Below, in pieces: positions 41,758-51,468 of a stretch of 64,000 nucleotides of DNA (its first letter is position 1; each line of letters begins with the position of its first letter). The notes below the pieces were generated by a model that saw only the letters and a program-made list of their open reading frames with translations, was not told the origin of the DNA and made no database searches. The translations under genes were made by a program, and so were the position numbers. This stretch comes from Bacteroides sp. Marseille-P3684 (GTDB taxonomy: Bacteria > Bacteroidota > Bacteroidia > Bacteroidales > Bacteroidaceae): contig NZ_LT985808.1 of assembly GCF_900291465.1 (NCBI RefSeq), positions 3,048,539 through 3,112,538 of the forward strand. Direction: 5' to 3'.

Positions 41758-42618
41758 ATGAAAGAGATCAAGAATCAGGAGTTCGGAGGCGAACGTCCCC
41801 TGTTTGCCTCGCACGACCTCCATTTGGACAACGTCATCATCCGCGCCGGCGAATCTGCCATCAAAGAGTGTAGCAACATCATAGCCACCAACTGTACGTT
41901 TGAAGGGAACTACCCGTTCTGGCATGTGCACGGGTTCACCATCGACCGCTGCTTCTTCGACGTCGGCGGACGTTCGGCACTGTGGTATTCCGACCACCTG
42001 AAGATGACCGACACGCGCATCGATGCCCCGAAGATGTTCCGCGAGATGGACGACATCGAGATAGAGAATGTGGTGATGAACGACGCCGACGAAGTGTTCT
42101 GGCGTTGCAACCGGCTTCACATCAAGAACCTCAAGCTCCACGACGGCACCTACCCCTTCATGTTCAGCAACGACATCTACGTCGACGGACTGGAGAGTGA
42201 CAGCAAGTATGTGTTCCAGTATGTGAAGAACGTCGAAATCCACAACGCACGGATTACGACCAAGGATGCGTTCTGGGAGGTGGAGAACGTCACCATCTAT
42301 GACTCCGAGCTGAACGGCGAGTACCTCGGCTGGCACTCACGCAACCTGCGCCTGGTCAACTGCCACATCACCGGCGAGCAACCGCTCTGCTACGCACAGG
42401 ACCTCGTGCTGGAGAACTGCACCTTCGGTCCCGACTGCGACCGCGCCTTCGAGTACAGCACCGTGAAGGCCGACATCCGCGGCGCCATCACGAACATCAA
42501 GAACCCGACGTCGGGACACATCGTGGCGGACTCCATCGGCTCCATCACCCTCGACGAGAACATCAAGGCGCCCGCCGACTGCGTCATCGAAGAGAGAGGA
42601 GGCAGCCATGCGGTATGA
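41758..42618 (+). CDS. DUF3737 family beta-helix protein
   Basis: A 286-residue cytoplasmic protein of repeated short strands (FTIDRCFFDV, LKMTDTRID, IEIENVVMN, VEIHNARIT, VTIYDSELNGEYLGWHS), the pectate-lyase-like right-handed helix of DUF3737. Family function is unknown; it often adjoins AraC or flavodoxin genes as I recall. Upstream in-frame residues lie in the leader and were left out. Its end overlaps the PatB start by 11 bases. Its promoter carries operator copy 3. Confidence 0.82.
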   Translation: MKEIKNQEFGGERPLFASHDLHLDNVIIRAGESAIKECSNIIATNCTFEGNYPFWHVHGFTIDRCFFDVGGRSALWYSDHLKMTDTRIDAPKMFREMDDIEIENVVMNDADEVFWRCNRLHIKNLKLHDGTYPFMFSNDIYVDGLESDSKYVFQYVKNVEIHNARITTKDAFWEVENVTIYDSELNGEYLGWHSRNLRLVNCHITGEQPLCYAQDLVLENCTFGPDCDRAFEYSTVKADIRGAITNIKNPTSGHIVADSIGSITLDENIKAPADCVIEERGGSHAV

Positions 42619-43783
42619 CTTCGACGAGATAATCCCGCGCCGGAATACCAACTCCTACAAGTGGGACAGTGCGGCGGATGCCGACGTCCTCCCCTTGTGG
42701 GTGGCTGACATGGACTTCCGCACGGCAGCCCCCATCGTGGAGGCGCTGCAACGGCGCGTCGCCCACGGCATCTTCGGCTACACACGGGTACCGGACGCCT
42801 ACTACGATGCCGTCACGGACTGGTTCGCCCGCCGTCACGGCTGGACCATCCGACGCGACTGGATGATTTACACCTCGGGAGTGGTGCCCGCCCTCTCTGC
42901 CGTCATCAAGGCACTGACCGTGCCCGGCGACAAGGTGCTGGTGCAGACTCCGGTCTACAACTGCTTCTTCTCCTCCATCCGCAACAACGGATGCGGGATG
43001 GTCAGCAGCCCCCTGACATACGAGGACCGGACGTACCGCATGGACTTCGAGGACCTGGAACGGAAGGCAGCCGACGAGCGGGTCAAGGTGATGCTGCTCT
43101 GCAATCCCCACAACCCTGCCGGACGTGTCTGGACCCGCGAAGAGCTGACCCGTCTGGGTGACATCTGCCTCCGCCACGGGGTCACGGTCGTCTCGGACGA
43201 GATTCACTGCGAGCTGGTCTACCCGGGACATACCTATACGCCGTTCGCCTCCCTGTCGGAGGAGTTCCGGCAGCACTCGGTGACGTGTGTGTCGCCCAGC
43301 AAATCGTTCAACATGGCGGGCCTGCAGATTGCCACCATCGTAGCTGCCGACGACGACATGCGCCGACGCATCGACAAGGCAATCAACATCAACGAGGTGT
43401 GCGACGTCAATCCCTTCGGCGTACTCGCCACCATCGCCGCCTACAACGAGGGCGAGGAATGGCTCACCCAGCTCCTTGCCTACCTGCATGCCAACTACCG
43501 CTACATGCAGGCTTACTGCGAGGAGCATCTGCCCGACTTCCCCCTCACCCGCCTCGAAGGCACCTACCTGGTGTGGATGGACACCCGTGCGCTCCGTCAG
43601 CCGTCGGAGGAACTGGAACACCGCCTCACACAGGAGGCGCGGCTCTGGCTCAATGCAGGCACGATGTACGGTGCCGAAGGGGAAGGCTTCATGCGGTGGA
43701 ACATCGCCTGCCCGAAGTCCGTACTCCATGAGGGACTCGAACGCTTCCGGCAGTATGCAGAGGCACACAGACAGCACACGTAA
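42608..43783 (+). CDS. MalY/PatB-type aminotransferase (cystathionine beta-lyase-like)
   Basis: A 391-residue fold-type I PLP enzyme. It begins MRYDFDEIIPRRNTNSYKWD and has the family's LPLWVADMDF. PLP contacts are LLCNPHNPAGRVWT and VVSDEIHCEL, and the Schiff-base lysine is in SPSKSFNMAGLQ. MalY/PatB enzymes split C-S bonds of cystathionine or cysteine conjugates. It is translationally coupled to DUF3737 and under the predicted AraC control. A paralogue lies at 50296-51468. Confidence 0.9.
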   Translation: MRYDFDEIIPRRNTNSYKWDSAADADVLPLWVADMDFRTAAPIVEALQRRVAHGIFGYTRVPDAYYDAVTDWFARRHGWTIRRDWMIYTSGVVPALSAVIKALTVPGDKVLVQTPVYNCFFSSIRNNGCGMVSSPLTYEDRTYRMDFEDLERKAADERVKVMLLCNPHNPAGRVWTREELTRLGDICLRHGVTVVSDEIHCELVYPGHTYTPFASLSEEFRQHSVTCVSPSKSFNMAGLQIATIVAADDDMRRRIDKAININEVCDVNPFGVLATIAAYNEGEEWLTQLLAYLHANYRYMQAYCEEHLPDFPLTRLEGTYLVWMDTRALRQPSEELEHRLTQEARLWLNAGTMYGAEGEGFMRWNIACPKSVLHEGLERFRQYAEAHRQHT

Positions 43784-43806
43784 ACAACTCAAGTCATACG
43801 CCAAAC

Positions 43807-43839
43807 GGCATTCAAACAGCATTCAAACTGTATTCAAAA
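43807..43839. repeat. Three 11-bp direct repeats
   Basis: GGCATTCAAAC, AGCATTCAAAC and TGTATTCAAAA follow each other without spacer between the PatB stop and the terminator. Eleven is half the 22-bp period of the palindromic arrays. Possibly chance or a protein-binding stretch. Confidence 0.4.
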
Positions 43840-43840
43840 C

Positions 43841-43882
43841 AAGCGAGGGCGTGCCGGTCAACAGCCGGACACGCCCTCGCTT
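43841..43882. terminator. Bidirectional terminator between patB-like and fucP
   Basis: AAGCGAGGGCGTG (43841-43853) pairs with CACGCCCTCGCTT (43870-43882), with inner CCGG/CCGG pairing. It is GC-rich and placed between convergent stops. Confidence 0.7.
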
Positions 43883-43910
43883 CATAGTATCTGTATGAGT
43901 TTCTTTCCGC

Positions 43911-45224
43911 TTACACTTTCCGTCGGAAGGTACGGAACCCGTAGGCTGCCACCACGATGAAGCAAATCAGCGGAAGCACAAAGGACAGGTTGACTGCCGG
44001 GAAGCCTCCCACGCTGCCCAAGTCGATGATGGAAGCCTGCACCGGGGGAAGTACCGAACCTCCCAGAATCGCCATAATCAGTCCGGCAGCTCCGAACTTG
44101 GCATCATCGCCCAGGCCTTCAAGGGCAATGCCATAGATGGTGGGGAACATCAGCGACATGCAGCCCGACACGCCCACCAGGCAGTAGACCCCGTAACGGT
44201 TCTCCAGTCCGATGACTCCCAGCGTGAAGAAGCCGGCACAGATGGCAAGAATCATCAGCAGCTGCCCCGGATTCAGGTAACGCAGGATGAAGGTACAGAT
44301 GAAGCGGCTGCAGCAGAACAGCACCATGGCATAGATGTTATAACGCTGCGACAGCACTTCCGCCGACCGCTCGTCCATGCCTTCGAGCATGAAGTAATGC
44401 GTGCCGTACTGGATGATGAACGTCCAGCACATAATCTGTGCACCCACATAGAAGAACTGGGCTATCACCCCCTCGCGGTAACGGGGCAGGTGGATGAGCC
44501 GCTTCATGGTGGCACCGAAACGGATGTCGTGCGACTGGTCGCCGTTCTTCGGCATCTTGGTGAAACGGATGATGAGGAACATCAGCAGGATGACGGCAGC
44601 AATGGCGACGTAAGGCGTGATGAGCACCGAGAGGTCCGCCTCCTTCAATGCCTCAAACTCGGCATCGTTGAGTTGGGCACGGGCATCGCTGTCCATCGGG
44701 TTCAGCCGCGCCTGGATGAAGTTCATCGCCACATACATACCCAGCAGGGAGCCCATCGGATTGAACGACTGAGCCAGGTTCAGCCGTCGGGTGGCAGTCT
44801 CCTCCGTACCCATGGAGAGGATGTAGGGATTGGCACTCGTCTCCAGGAACGACAATCCGCACGTCAGGATGAAATAGGCCAACAGGAAGTAGGCATACTC
44901 ACCCAGCATCTTGGCAGGCAGGAAGAGGAAGGCGCCGACGGCATACAGCCCCAGCCCCAGCAGGATACCCGCCTTGTAGGAATAACGCCGGATGAAAATG
45001 GCGGCAGGGAATGCCATGGCGAAGTAGCCTCCGTAGAACGCCACCTGCACCAACGCACCGTCGGTCACACTCATGCGGAAAATCTTGGAGAAGGCTTTCA
45101 CCATCGGATTGGTGATGTCGTTGGCAAAGCCCCACAAGGCAAAGCACGACGTGATGAGGATGAAGGGAAGCACGAAGCTCACCCCATCCTTGTGAAGGAT
45201 AGATGTTTTTTTCGAGGGCTCCAT
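43911..45224 (-). CDS. fucP: L-fucose:H+ symporter
   Basis: A 437-residue major facilitator protein with 12 membrane segments. FucP-type features: FALWGFANDITNPMVKAFSK near residue 28, SFLETSANPYILSMGTEETA and RRLNLAQSFNPMGSLLGMYV. It imports fucose with protons. It lies 13 bases downstream of fucI in the same operon, which makes fucose the likely substrate. Other parts of the usual fucose pathway (fucR, fucA, fucK) are not nearby. Confidence 0.93.
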   Translation of the reverse strand: MEPSKKTSILHKDGVSFVLPFILITSCFALWGFANDITNPMVKAFSKIFRMSVTDGALVQVAFYGGYFAMAFPAAIFIRRYSYKAGILLGLGLYAVGAFLFLPAKMLGEYAYFLLAYFILTCGLSFLETSANPYILSMGTEETATRRLNLAQSFNPMGSLLGMYVAMNFIQARLNPMDSDARAQLNDAEFEALKEADLSVLITPYVAIAAVILLMFLIIRFTKMPKNGDQSHDIRFGATMKRLIHLPRYREGVIAQFFYVGAQIMCWTFIIQYGTHYFMLEGMDERSAEVLSQRYNIYAMVLFCCSRFICTFILRYLNPGQLLMILAICAGFFTLGVIGLENRYGVYCLVGVSGCMSLMFPTIYGIALEGLGDDAKFGAAGLIMAILGGSVLPPVQASIIDLGSVGGFPAVNLSFVLPLICFIVVAAYGFRTFRRKV

Positions 45225-45237
45225 AGCAGTTCAGGTT

Positions 45238-47013
45238 TTATTTGTACAACGGACCGTAAGCGGCGCAGGCACGGTAGTCGGCACCTTCCTTGTCCATGCC
45301 GAATGCGTTCCAGGCTGCCGGACGGAATATCTTGTCCTCTTCCACGTTGTGCATGCATACGGGTATGCGGAGCATGGAAGCCAGCGTAATCAAATCCTGA
45401 CCGATGTGCCCGTAGCTGATGGCACCGTGGTTGGCGCCCCAGTTGTTCATGACGGAATAGACATCGCGGAAGGCAGGCTTGTCACACAGACGCGGTACGA
45501 ACCAGGTCGTCGGCCAGGTCGGGTCGGTACGCTTGTCGAGCACCGCGTGGATTTCCGGGTCGATGTCCACGGTCCATCCTTCGGCAATCTGAAGCACGGG
45601 ACCCAGTCCCTTCACCAGATTCAGACGGCTCATGGTCACCGGCATGCCGCCGCGACTCAGGAAGTTCGACGAGAAGCCTCCGCCACGGAAATAGTCGCGG
45701 TTGGCAGGACGCCAGGTCGTGGCAGCCAGACAAGCCTCCACGTCTTTCTCGTTGATGTTCCACGGCTGTTTCATCACGGGGTTGCCTTCCGCGTCACACT
45801 GACGGCCGGTGCCGTCGAGCGTAGTGGCTCCGGAGTTGATGAGGTGGATGATGCCTCCGGCAGCCCGTCCGGTCAGCTCCTTGCCGGTGACACGCTTCAC
45901 GGCTTCGGGGCTCCAGTAGGTGCGCACGTCGGAGAAGATTTGTCCCGTGTTGGTCAGCAGGTGACCGAACAACATGGCGATGCCGTTGCAGCAGTCGTTC
46001 TCCGTAGCCACCACGAAGGCTTCGCGGATGCCGTTCCAGTCAAACGAGGAGTTGAGCAGCGACTCCGAGAAGTCACCGTTGGGCTTGAAGTCCGTCCACT
46101 GGCGTTGTCCCTGGAATCCGGCAGCGATGGCATTGTGTCCCAGCGCCTCTTCCTTGAAGCCCGCCTCACGCAGCCGCGGATTGCCACGCATCAGGTCGCG
46201 CATGATGATGGTCATCTTCACCACGAACTCCCAGTCAGCATCCTTCTCGGCACGGTTCTTCTTCTTCTCGTCGCGGTTGCCGATGTCCTCGCCTTCATTG
46301 GGCTTGCAGTATTTCTCGGTCCATGCCATCGCCTTGGCAAACTCTTCCTTGTCATAGATGCCCTCCTCGATGCGGCGGAGAATCTCCGTCAGGTCGACCG
46401 ACTCGGCACGGATGCCCAAGTACTCCTGCAAGAAGTCCGGGTTGACAATGGAGCCGGCGATACCCATGGCGACACTTCCCATCGACAAGTAGGACTTGCC
46501 ACGCATCGTCGCCACAGCCTGTGCGGCACGGGCAAAGCGAAGCAACTTCTCGGCTACGTCGGCAGGGATGGTGTTGTCTGCCAGGTCCTGCACGTCATGT
46601 CCGTAAATGCCGAATGCCGGCAACCCCTTCTGTGCATGGGCGGCAAGCACGGCAGCCAGGTAGACGGCTCCCGGACGTTCGGTTCCGTTGAATCCCCATA
46701 CGGCTTTCGGATAATAGGGGTTCATGTCCATCGTCTCCGAACCGTAACACCAGCACGAGGTCACGGTGATGGTGGCACCCACTCCCTCACGCTCGAACTT
46801 CTCGGCGCAGGCAGCAGCCTCGGCCACACGTCCGATGGTGCTGTCGGAAATGACGCACTCCACGGGCGAGCCGTCGCCATTCTTCAGATTATTGGTAATC
46901 AACTCTGCCACTGCCTTTGCCAGGCACATGGTCTTCTCTTCCAGACTTTCACGGATACCGCCTTGACGACCGTCGATGGTCGGGCGGATTCCAATTTTAG
47001 GGTACTTGTTCAT
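45238..47013 (-). CDS. fucI: L-fucose isomerase
   Basis: A 591-residue FucI, the usual family length. It begins [20 protein letters not shown]. Active-site regions include [40 protein letters not shown] with the Mn-binding glutamate, and [13 protein letters not shown]. It converts L-fucose to L-fuculose. It is first of the fucI-fucP operon. Host mucin glycans are a common fucose source for gut Bacteroidales. Confidence 0.96.
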   Translation of the reverse strand: MNKYPKIGIRPTIDGRQGGIRESLEEKTMCLAKAVAELITNNLKNGDGSPVECVISDSTIGRVAEAAACAEKFEREGVGATITVTSCWCYGSETMDMNPYYPKAVWGFNGTERPGAVYLAAVLAAHAQKGLPAFGIYGHDVQDLADNTIPADVAEKLLRFARAAQAVATMRGKSYLSMGSVAMGIAGSIVNPDFLQEYLGIRAESVDLTEILRRIEEGIYDKEEFAKAMAWTEKYCKPNEGEDIGNRDEKKKNRAEKDADWEFVVKMTIIMRDLMRGNPRLREAGFKEEALGHNAIAAGFQGQRQWTDFKPNGDFSESLLNSSFDWNGIREAFVVATENDCCNGIAMLFGHLLTNTGQIFSDVRTYWSPEAVKRVTGKELTGRAAGGIIHLINSGATTLDGTGRQCDAEGNPVMKQPWNINEKDVEACLAATTWRPANRDYFRGGGFSSNFLSRGGMPVTMSRLNLVKGLGPVLQIAEGWTVDIDPEIHAVLDKRTDPTWPTTWFVPRLCDKPAFRDVYSVMNNWGANHGAISYGHIGQDLITLASMLRIPVCMHNVEEDKIFRPAAWNAFGMDKEGADYRACAAYGPLYK

Positions 47014-47027
47014 TGTATTACATTTAA

Positions 47028-47076
47028 AGCGTTAACGCTGTAGTCCCCCGCAGGAGGCTACAGCGCAACAAATGTA
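47028..47076 (-). promoter_or_regulatory. fucI promoter and structured leader
   Basis: Minus-strand TACATTTG (47069-47076) is the -7 box. The leader holds a hairpin CGCTGTAG/CTACAGCG (47036-47043 and 47058-47065) and the perfect palindrome AGCGTTAACGCT (47028-47039), a candidate site for a fucose-responsive regulator. Confidence 0.5.
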
Positions 47077-47139
47077 GACAAATCTTCCGAGAAGCTCAGC
47101 ACGAATGTCCTGAAAATTGCCTCCCGTTTAAGTATCGTT

Positions 47140-48693
47140 TTACTTTTTCTTCAACGTCACCAGGATAACACCGCTCCTGCCGACAGCACCGTATTTCGCC
47201 TTGGAAGCCTCGTCCTTGAAGACCTCGATGCGCTCGATGGCATTCGGGTCCAGTGCATGCATCATTGCAGGAGTGATTTCCTTGCCGTCGCAGATGACCA
47301 TCGGATTGTCGCCCGACGTCGGGTTGACATCCAGCTTCTGCCCGGTGTCCGTCCCTGACTGCTTGTTCTCTCCCGACGGAGCGGACTGCTTGTCGTTGCG
47401 GAACACGATGGGCACCGTATAACGGACAGCCACCGGCTTACCGCCCTGTCTGCCGGGCACCCAACGAGGCATCAGGTTGATGACCCGCAGCCCTTCGTTA
47501 TCCAGCAACGGACCGGCGGAACGCACGACCTTCGCATCGCTGACCGTTCCATCCTTCCCGACTATAAACTGGATGATGACACGTCCCTCCAGATTCTGCT
47601 TCACGGCTTCCTCCGGATACTTCAGGTTCTTACCGATGAAATTCATCATCTCCATGGTACCACCGGGGAAGTGGGGCATCTGTTCCACCATGTCGAAGAC
47701 CCCCTCCCCATGCTGCGTCGGTTTGACACTGTCAGCCGGAATTTCCGTCTGTTTTGCTTTCACGACTGCTGCCAAATCTGTAACTTTGGCGCTCGATAAC
47801 TGCTCCAACGGAGCGGACACTTCGGGGCGTGCAAAAGCCGCCACCGCCACCGTGGCAAGCGGAAGCAGGCAAAGATACTTCACGCGTGCCCATTGACCGG
47901 ACTTTTTCTTTTTCATCATAGTTATACGTTTTTGAAGTGAACTGTGATTAAAGCTGTTGGCTAGAGAGTAGCGTTTCGTGCCGACAGCTTTTTCTATTAA
48001 CAGCAATTGATAACATCTGGCATCCAACCCCTTGCCCAAGACTCCTTCGTCCGCCTGGAACTCATGCACGTCGTGCAGTTCGCGCTCCAGCATCCATGCC
48101 GACGGGTTGAACCATTGCAGGGCCGTGCACAGTCCTGCCAGCATCAGGTCGGCCGTGTGACGACGGACGATGTGTTCCCGCTCGTGAGTCAGGATGTAAT
48201 CGCCGTGTGCCGACAAGTCCTCCTCGCTGATGACCACACAGTTCCACCAGCTGAACGGAGCCAGGTTGCGTCGGTGTACCACCAGCCATACGCCATCCTC
48301 CAGCCGGGTCCGCCTGCCTGAACGGAGCAGACGCAGCAACTGGAACAGCCCGATTACCCCACGCAGGAAGAAGATTGCCAGCCCTGCCAGATAGAGGGCA
48401 ACCACTGCCGACTGCCAGCTGACGGGACTCCCGGACGCCACTTCCGCCGGAACAGCTTCCGCCGTCGCAACCAGGACAGCCCCGACATCGATTCCTCCGG
48501 ACGAAGGCAACCCCACCAGCCTCATCCACGCCCCACCCAAGGCAGGCAGCACGAACGAAGCCACACAAATCCCCAACAGCGTCGCACGGTTCATCCCGTG
48601 AAGCGTCTCACTCCTCAACCAGAGCCGGTAGCCGGCAAACAACAGTGCCAGGCAAACGGCGGACTTGACCACATAAACCAAAAGTGCTCCCAT
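47140..48693 (-). CDS. M56 (BlaR1-like) metalloprotease with TonB C-terminal and plug-like domains
   Basis: A 517-residue membrane protein. Residues 1-130 hold three or four membrane segments. The M56 zinc site is HEREH at 170-174. A membrane pass follows near LCLLPLATVAVAAFA. Residues 340-420 are a TonB C-terminal domain (YPEEAVKQNLEGRVIIQFIV, RWVPGRQGGKPVAVRYTVPI). The last 60 residues resemble a receptor plug segment (ALDPNAIERIEVFKDEASKA, YGAVGRSGVILVTL). M56 proteins sense signals and free genes by cutting the BlaI repressor encoded upstream. The TonB part suggests the signal comes from the outer membrane. The ATG at 48693 was preferred to a TTG at 48702. Confidence 0.88.
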   Translation of the reverse strand: MGALLVYVVKSAVCLALLFAGYRLWLRSETLHGMNRATLLGICVASFVLPALGGAWMRLVGLPSSGGIDVGAVLVATAEAVPAEVASGSPVSWQSAVVALYLAGLAIFFLRGVIGLFQLLRLLRSGRRTRLEDGVWLVVHRRNLAPFSWWNCVVISEEDLSAHGDYILTHEREHIVRRHTADLMLAGLCTALQWFNPSAWMLERELHDVHEFQADEGVLGKGLDARCYQLLLIEKAVGTKRYSLANSFNHSSLQKRITMMKKKKSGQWARVKYLCLLPLATVAVAAFARPEVSAPLEQLSSAKVTDLAAVVKAKQTEIPADSVKPTQHGEGVFDMVEQMPHFPGGTMEMMNFIGKNLKYPEEAVKQNLEGRVIIQFIVGKDGTVSDAKVVRSAGPLLDNEGLRVINLMPRWVPGRQGGKPVAVRYTVPIVFRNDKQSAPSGENKQSGTDTGQKLDVNPTSGDNPMVICDGKEITPAMMHALDPNAIERIEVFKDEASKAKYGAVGRSGVILVTLKKK

Positions 48694-48698
48694 AAGCT

Positions 48699-49091
48699 TC
48701 AATTTTCAGGATGATTGGCAGGATTGGCATCGCGTCCGGGCTTCTCGACCTCGTCGATCAGCTGCTTCAGTTCGTCCACTGAAATCTTCTCTTCCTTGAC
48801 CAGCGATGACACCACGCTCAGATAAGAATTATTGAAATATTTGCTGATGATACCCTTCAGCGTACGACGCTTGAAGTCGTCGGCAGACACCACGGCATAA
48901 TATTGATAGGTGTTCCCATAAGAGGTATGAGACAGGAAACCCTTCTCCTCCAAGCCGCGGACAATGGTAGACAACGTGTTGAAGTGAGGACGGGGTTCCT
49001 TGTAGAACTCCAGCAGTTGTCTGACGAACAGAGGCCCTTTCTCCCAGAAAAAGCCCATGATTTCTTCTTCTTTTGCAGTCAGTTTATTCAT
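48699..49091 (-). CDS. BlaI/MecI family transcriptional repressor
   Basis: A 130-residue winged-helix repressor: LTAKEEEIMGFFWEKGPLFV, HFNTLSTIVRGLEEKGFLSH and a C-terminal dimerisation helix (SSLVKEEKISVDELKQLIDE). It ends 5 bases before the M56 gene. The pair forms a BlaI-BlaR1-type two-part switch. No beta-lactamase gene adjoins, so the regulated genes are probably elsewhere. Confidence 0.92.
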   Translation of the reverse strand: MNKLTAKEEEIMGFFWEKGPLFVRQLLEFYKEPRPHFNTLSTIVRGLEEKGFLSHTSYGNTYQYYAVVSADDFKRRTLKGIISKYFNNSYLSVVSSLVKEEKISVDELKQLIDEVEKPGRDANPANHPEN

Positions 49092-49126
49092 GGCATCTCT
49101 TGTTTTTCCGCAAATAACTGCATTTT

Positions 49127-49142
49127 TTAGTTACTCAACTAA
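49127..49142. promoter_or_regulatory. Dyad upstream of the BlaI-like gene
   Basis: TTAGTT-ACTC-AACTAA, with an overlapping AACTA/TAGTT dyad to 49152, lies 36 bases upstream of the start. BlaI-type repressors bind such AT-rich dyads next to their own promoter. Confidence 0.5.
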
Positions 49143-49271
49143 TCTTTCTAGTTAATAAATACAAATACCCTGCATATTCCCCCTGAAAGAGCGGTCAACC
49201 CGTTCCGGACTTGTCGGTTTAAAGAGGCGGAAACAACGATGCCGCTTCCGTCCGTGGACGTCCGACTCCGA

Positions 49272-49812
49272 TTGACAAAATGTCAAACGAAGCGCCCGAC
49301 AGGGGCTTTCCCTGCACCAAAATACGGCTTGATGGATTTTTTTGCATTCTCAGGCGATTCGCGAAATACAGTTTGTCGCCCGTTCCGTTGTTTCCGTTTC
49401 CTCCCGGATGTTTCTGCGGGCGGGACCTGCCATCCTGCACCTCCGCATCGGCTTCTCCCCGTTCTTTTCATAGTTTCCGAAATGTTGACTGCCTCCTTCT
49501 TCCAGCGAACGAAACCCGGAATTTTTCACTTCCACTTTCCAAAGATTTGACTTCCGGGCATGAAACAAACGTGTTTGGCGGGTGAAACTATATTGTTTGA
49601 GGCGGCAAACAATATTGTTTGGCTCGCGAAACAATATTGTTCCGGGCACGTTTTGTCAGTATTCCGAAAATGAAATGTATAGTTTTCTAAAATCAAAGGC
49701 ATTTGCCGGGCATTTCGTTTGCATTCCTTTGCAAATCCGTTCCAGTTTGGCGGAATCCTGCAAAGTACGCGTCAGCTGAAAAGAAAGAAAACGGGGAATC
49801 TGTCAAGCAAAA
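49272..49812 (-). repeat. 541-bp dispersed repeat, copy 2
   Basis: Reverse complement of the element at 17967-18508, colinear from end to end with substitutions and small indels that shift reading frames. Conserved parts include CGTTTGACATTTTG, TTCGCGAATCGCCTGAGAA, CCCGGAAGTCAAAT and the array at 49562-49649. Confidence 0.8.
49562..49649. repeat. Four 22-bp palindromic units (array B)
   Basis: Units start at 49562, 49584, 49606 and 49628, each with a GAAACAATATTGTTT-type palindrome and about 6 spacer bases. Unit order and spacers such as GCGGGT, GAGGCGG and GGCTCGC mirror array A. Confidence 0.8.
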
Positions 49813-49955
49813 GGACGGGAAAGCCGTCTTTCTGTCACTTCCGTCCGTCCGATAAAAAAAGACCCGGCAGGGAGGTGCCACGTCCGTCTGTCATAAAAAA
49901 ACGGAGCCGGTACACCTTCCTGCCGGGAATCTATCCGGGGATGCCTCCCCTGCAC

Positions 49956-50249
49956 TCAGAAGGTATAGTCCACGCAGGCGCGTGCCTCCTTGTGAGGCGC
50001 CACGATGGAGGCTGCTGCCACATGAGCCGGATGGCGGGCATACGTACCCACATCCTCCAGCGTCTCCACGACGGCAGTCAGCACCACGTCCCATGTCTCC
50101 GCCGGATTTTCATTGATACCGACTTCGATGCTTTTCAACACGTCGATTTGTGCAGGGAGTGCTTCCAGTGCCGCCTTGAATCGGCGCGACACCTCCAAAC
50201 GTTCCTCCGGAGTCCCTTTCAACTTGAATGCTACAATGTGTCTGATCAT
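49956..50249 (-). CDS. Dabb (stress-responsive A/B barrel) family protein
   Basis: A 97-residue ferredoxin-like fold protein: MIRHIVAFKLKGTPEERLEV, IEVGINENPAETWDVVLTAV, YARHPAHVAAASIVAPH. Dabb proteins are small dimers of varied and mostly unknown function. It lies 46 bases after the PatB-like gene stop (same strand) and may share its transcript. Confidence 0.85.
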   Translation of the reverse strand: MIRHIVAFKLKGTPEERLEVSRRFKAALEALPAQIDVLKSIEVGINENPAETWDVVLTAVVETLEDVGTYARHPAHVAAASIVAPHKEARACVDYTF

Positions 50250-50295
50250 ATCTGTCTAGTCATTTTGATGTAAGTTTCACATGTGTACTTGCAGC

Positions 50296-51468
50296 CTATA
50301 ACCGGGCGTAAGCTTCCTCCAGCTGCTGCAATGCCTGCTCCACAACGCTGCGGGGTGCCGCCACATTCAGGCGCATGAAACCGGTGCCCTCTTCGCCGAA
50401 CATGCTTCCGTTGTTCAGCCCCAGCCGTGCCTCGTTGACAAAGAACGATTCCAGCTCTGCCTGCGTGGCAAAGCCCAGTTCGCGGCAATCCAGGAATATC
50501 AGGAAGGAGGCTTCCGGAAGCACCGCCTTGATTTTAGGCATGCGTTCCTTCAGACGCTCATCCACGAGACGGATGTTTGCCTGTGCATAGTCCAGCATCT
50601 GCGTCAGCCATTCCTCGCCTTCCGTATAGGCAGCCTCGGCTGCAAGGTAGGAGAACACATTGCCCATCGCCAGGTCATTCCGGTCGATGTAACCATAGAA
50701 GCGCTCACGCAGTTCCGGGTTGTAGACAATAGCCTGGGACACGATGATGCCGGGCATGTTGAACACCTTCGAAGGTGCCATGAACGTGACTGTATGTTCC
50801 CGTACCCACGGAGTGACGGTGGCAAACGGACGGTGGCGATGCGGGGCAAACACCATGTCGGCATGGATTTCATCGCTGATGACGGTCACACCGCAAGCCT
50901 CGCAGATACGGGATACCTCCTCCAGCTCTTCCTGTGTCCAGACCACTCCACCCGGATTGTGCGGATTACAAAGGATGAAGAGCTTGCAACCCTCCAAGGC
51001 TCTGCGCAAGGCATCAAAATCCATGCAGAACCGTCCGTCACGCAACACCAGGGGTGCACAGACCGGCACGCGTCCCGTCCCTTCGATAATCTGACGGAAG
51101 GGATGGTACACCGGCGGTTGGATGGCAATCTTGTCTCCTTTCTCCGTCAGTGCACACACGGCGTGGTGTATGCCCGGCACGATGCCCGGGATGTAGTGCA
51201 GGTCGTCTCTTTCCACTTTCATGCCGTAACGTTTGTCCACCCAATGGATGATTGCCTCATAATAGCTGTCTGCCGGGTGTGTGTAGCCGAGCACTTCGTG
51301 GTCCAGCCGACGCCGGATGGCCTCCAGGATAAAAGACGGTGTACGGAAATCCATGTCCGCTACCCACATGGGGATGAGGTCTTCCCTGCCCCACAATTCT
51401 TTCATGGCATCATATTTAATGGCATTGGTACCTCTGCGCTCAATGAGCTCATCAAAATTGTACTTCAT
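50296..51468 (-). CDS. MalY/PatB-type aminotransferase, second copy
   Basis: A 390-residue PLP enzyme parallel to the one at 42608. It begins MKYNFDELIERRGTNAIKYD and has IPMWVADMDFRTP, CNPHNPGGVVWT, VISDEIHADM and the lysine in APSKVFNMPGI. C-S lyase activity on cystathionine or cysteine conjugates is the family expectation. The ATG at 51468 was chosen because homology begins there. Identity with the other copy looks moderate, so it is an old paralogue and not a recent duplication. Confidence 0.9.
   Translation of the reverse strand: MKYNFDELIERRGTNAIKYDAMKELWGREDLIPMWVADMDFRTPSFILEAIRRRLDHEVLGYTHPADSYYEAIIHWVDKRYGMKVERDDLHYIPGIVPGIHHAVCALTEKGDKIAIQPPVYHPFRQIIEGTGRVPVCAPLVLRDGRFCMDFDALRRALEGCKLFILCNPHNPGGVVWTQEELEEVSRICEACGVTVISDEIHADMVFAPHRHRPFATVTPWVREHTVTFMAPSKVFNMPGIIVSQAIVYNPELRERFYGYIDRNDLAMGNVFSYLAAEAAYTEGEEWLTQMLDYAQANIRLVDERLKERMPKIKAVLPEASFLIFLDCRELGFATQAELESFFVNEARLGLNNGSMFGEEGTGFMRLNVAAPRSVVEQALQQLEEAYARL

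Larger units (their letters stand above)
49092..49955. other. Long intergenic region holding dispersed repeat copy 2
   Basis: Apart from the BlaI control region (to about 49160) it contains the inverted repeat copy 49272-49812 with a four-unit 22-bp array. Open frames here are broken relative to copy 1 and are not supported as genes. Confidence 0.7.
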
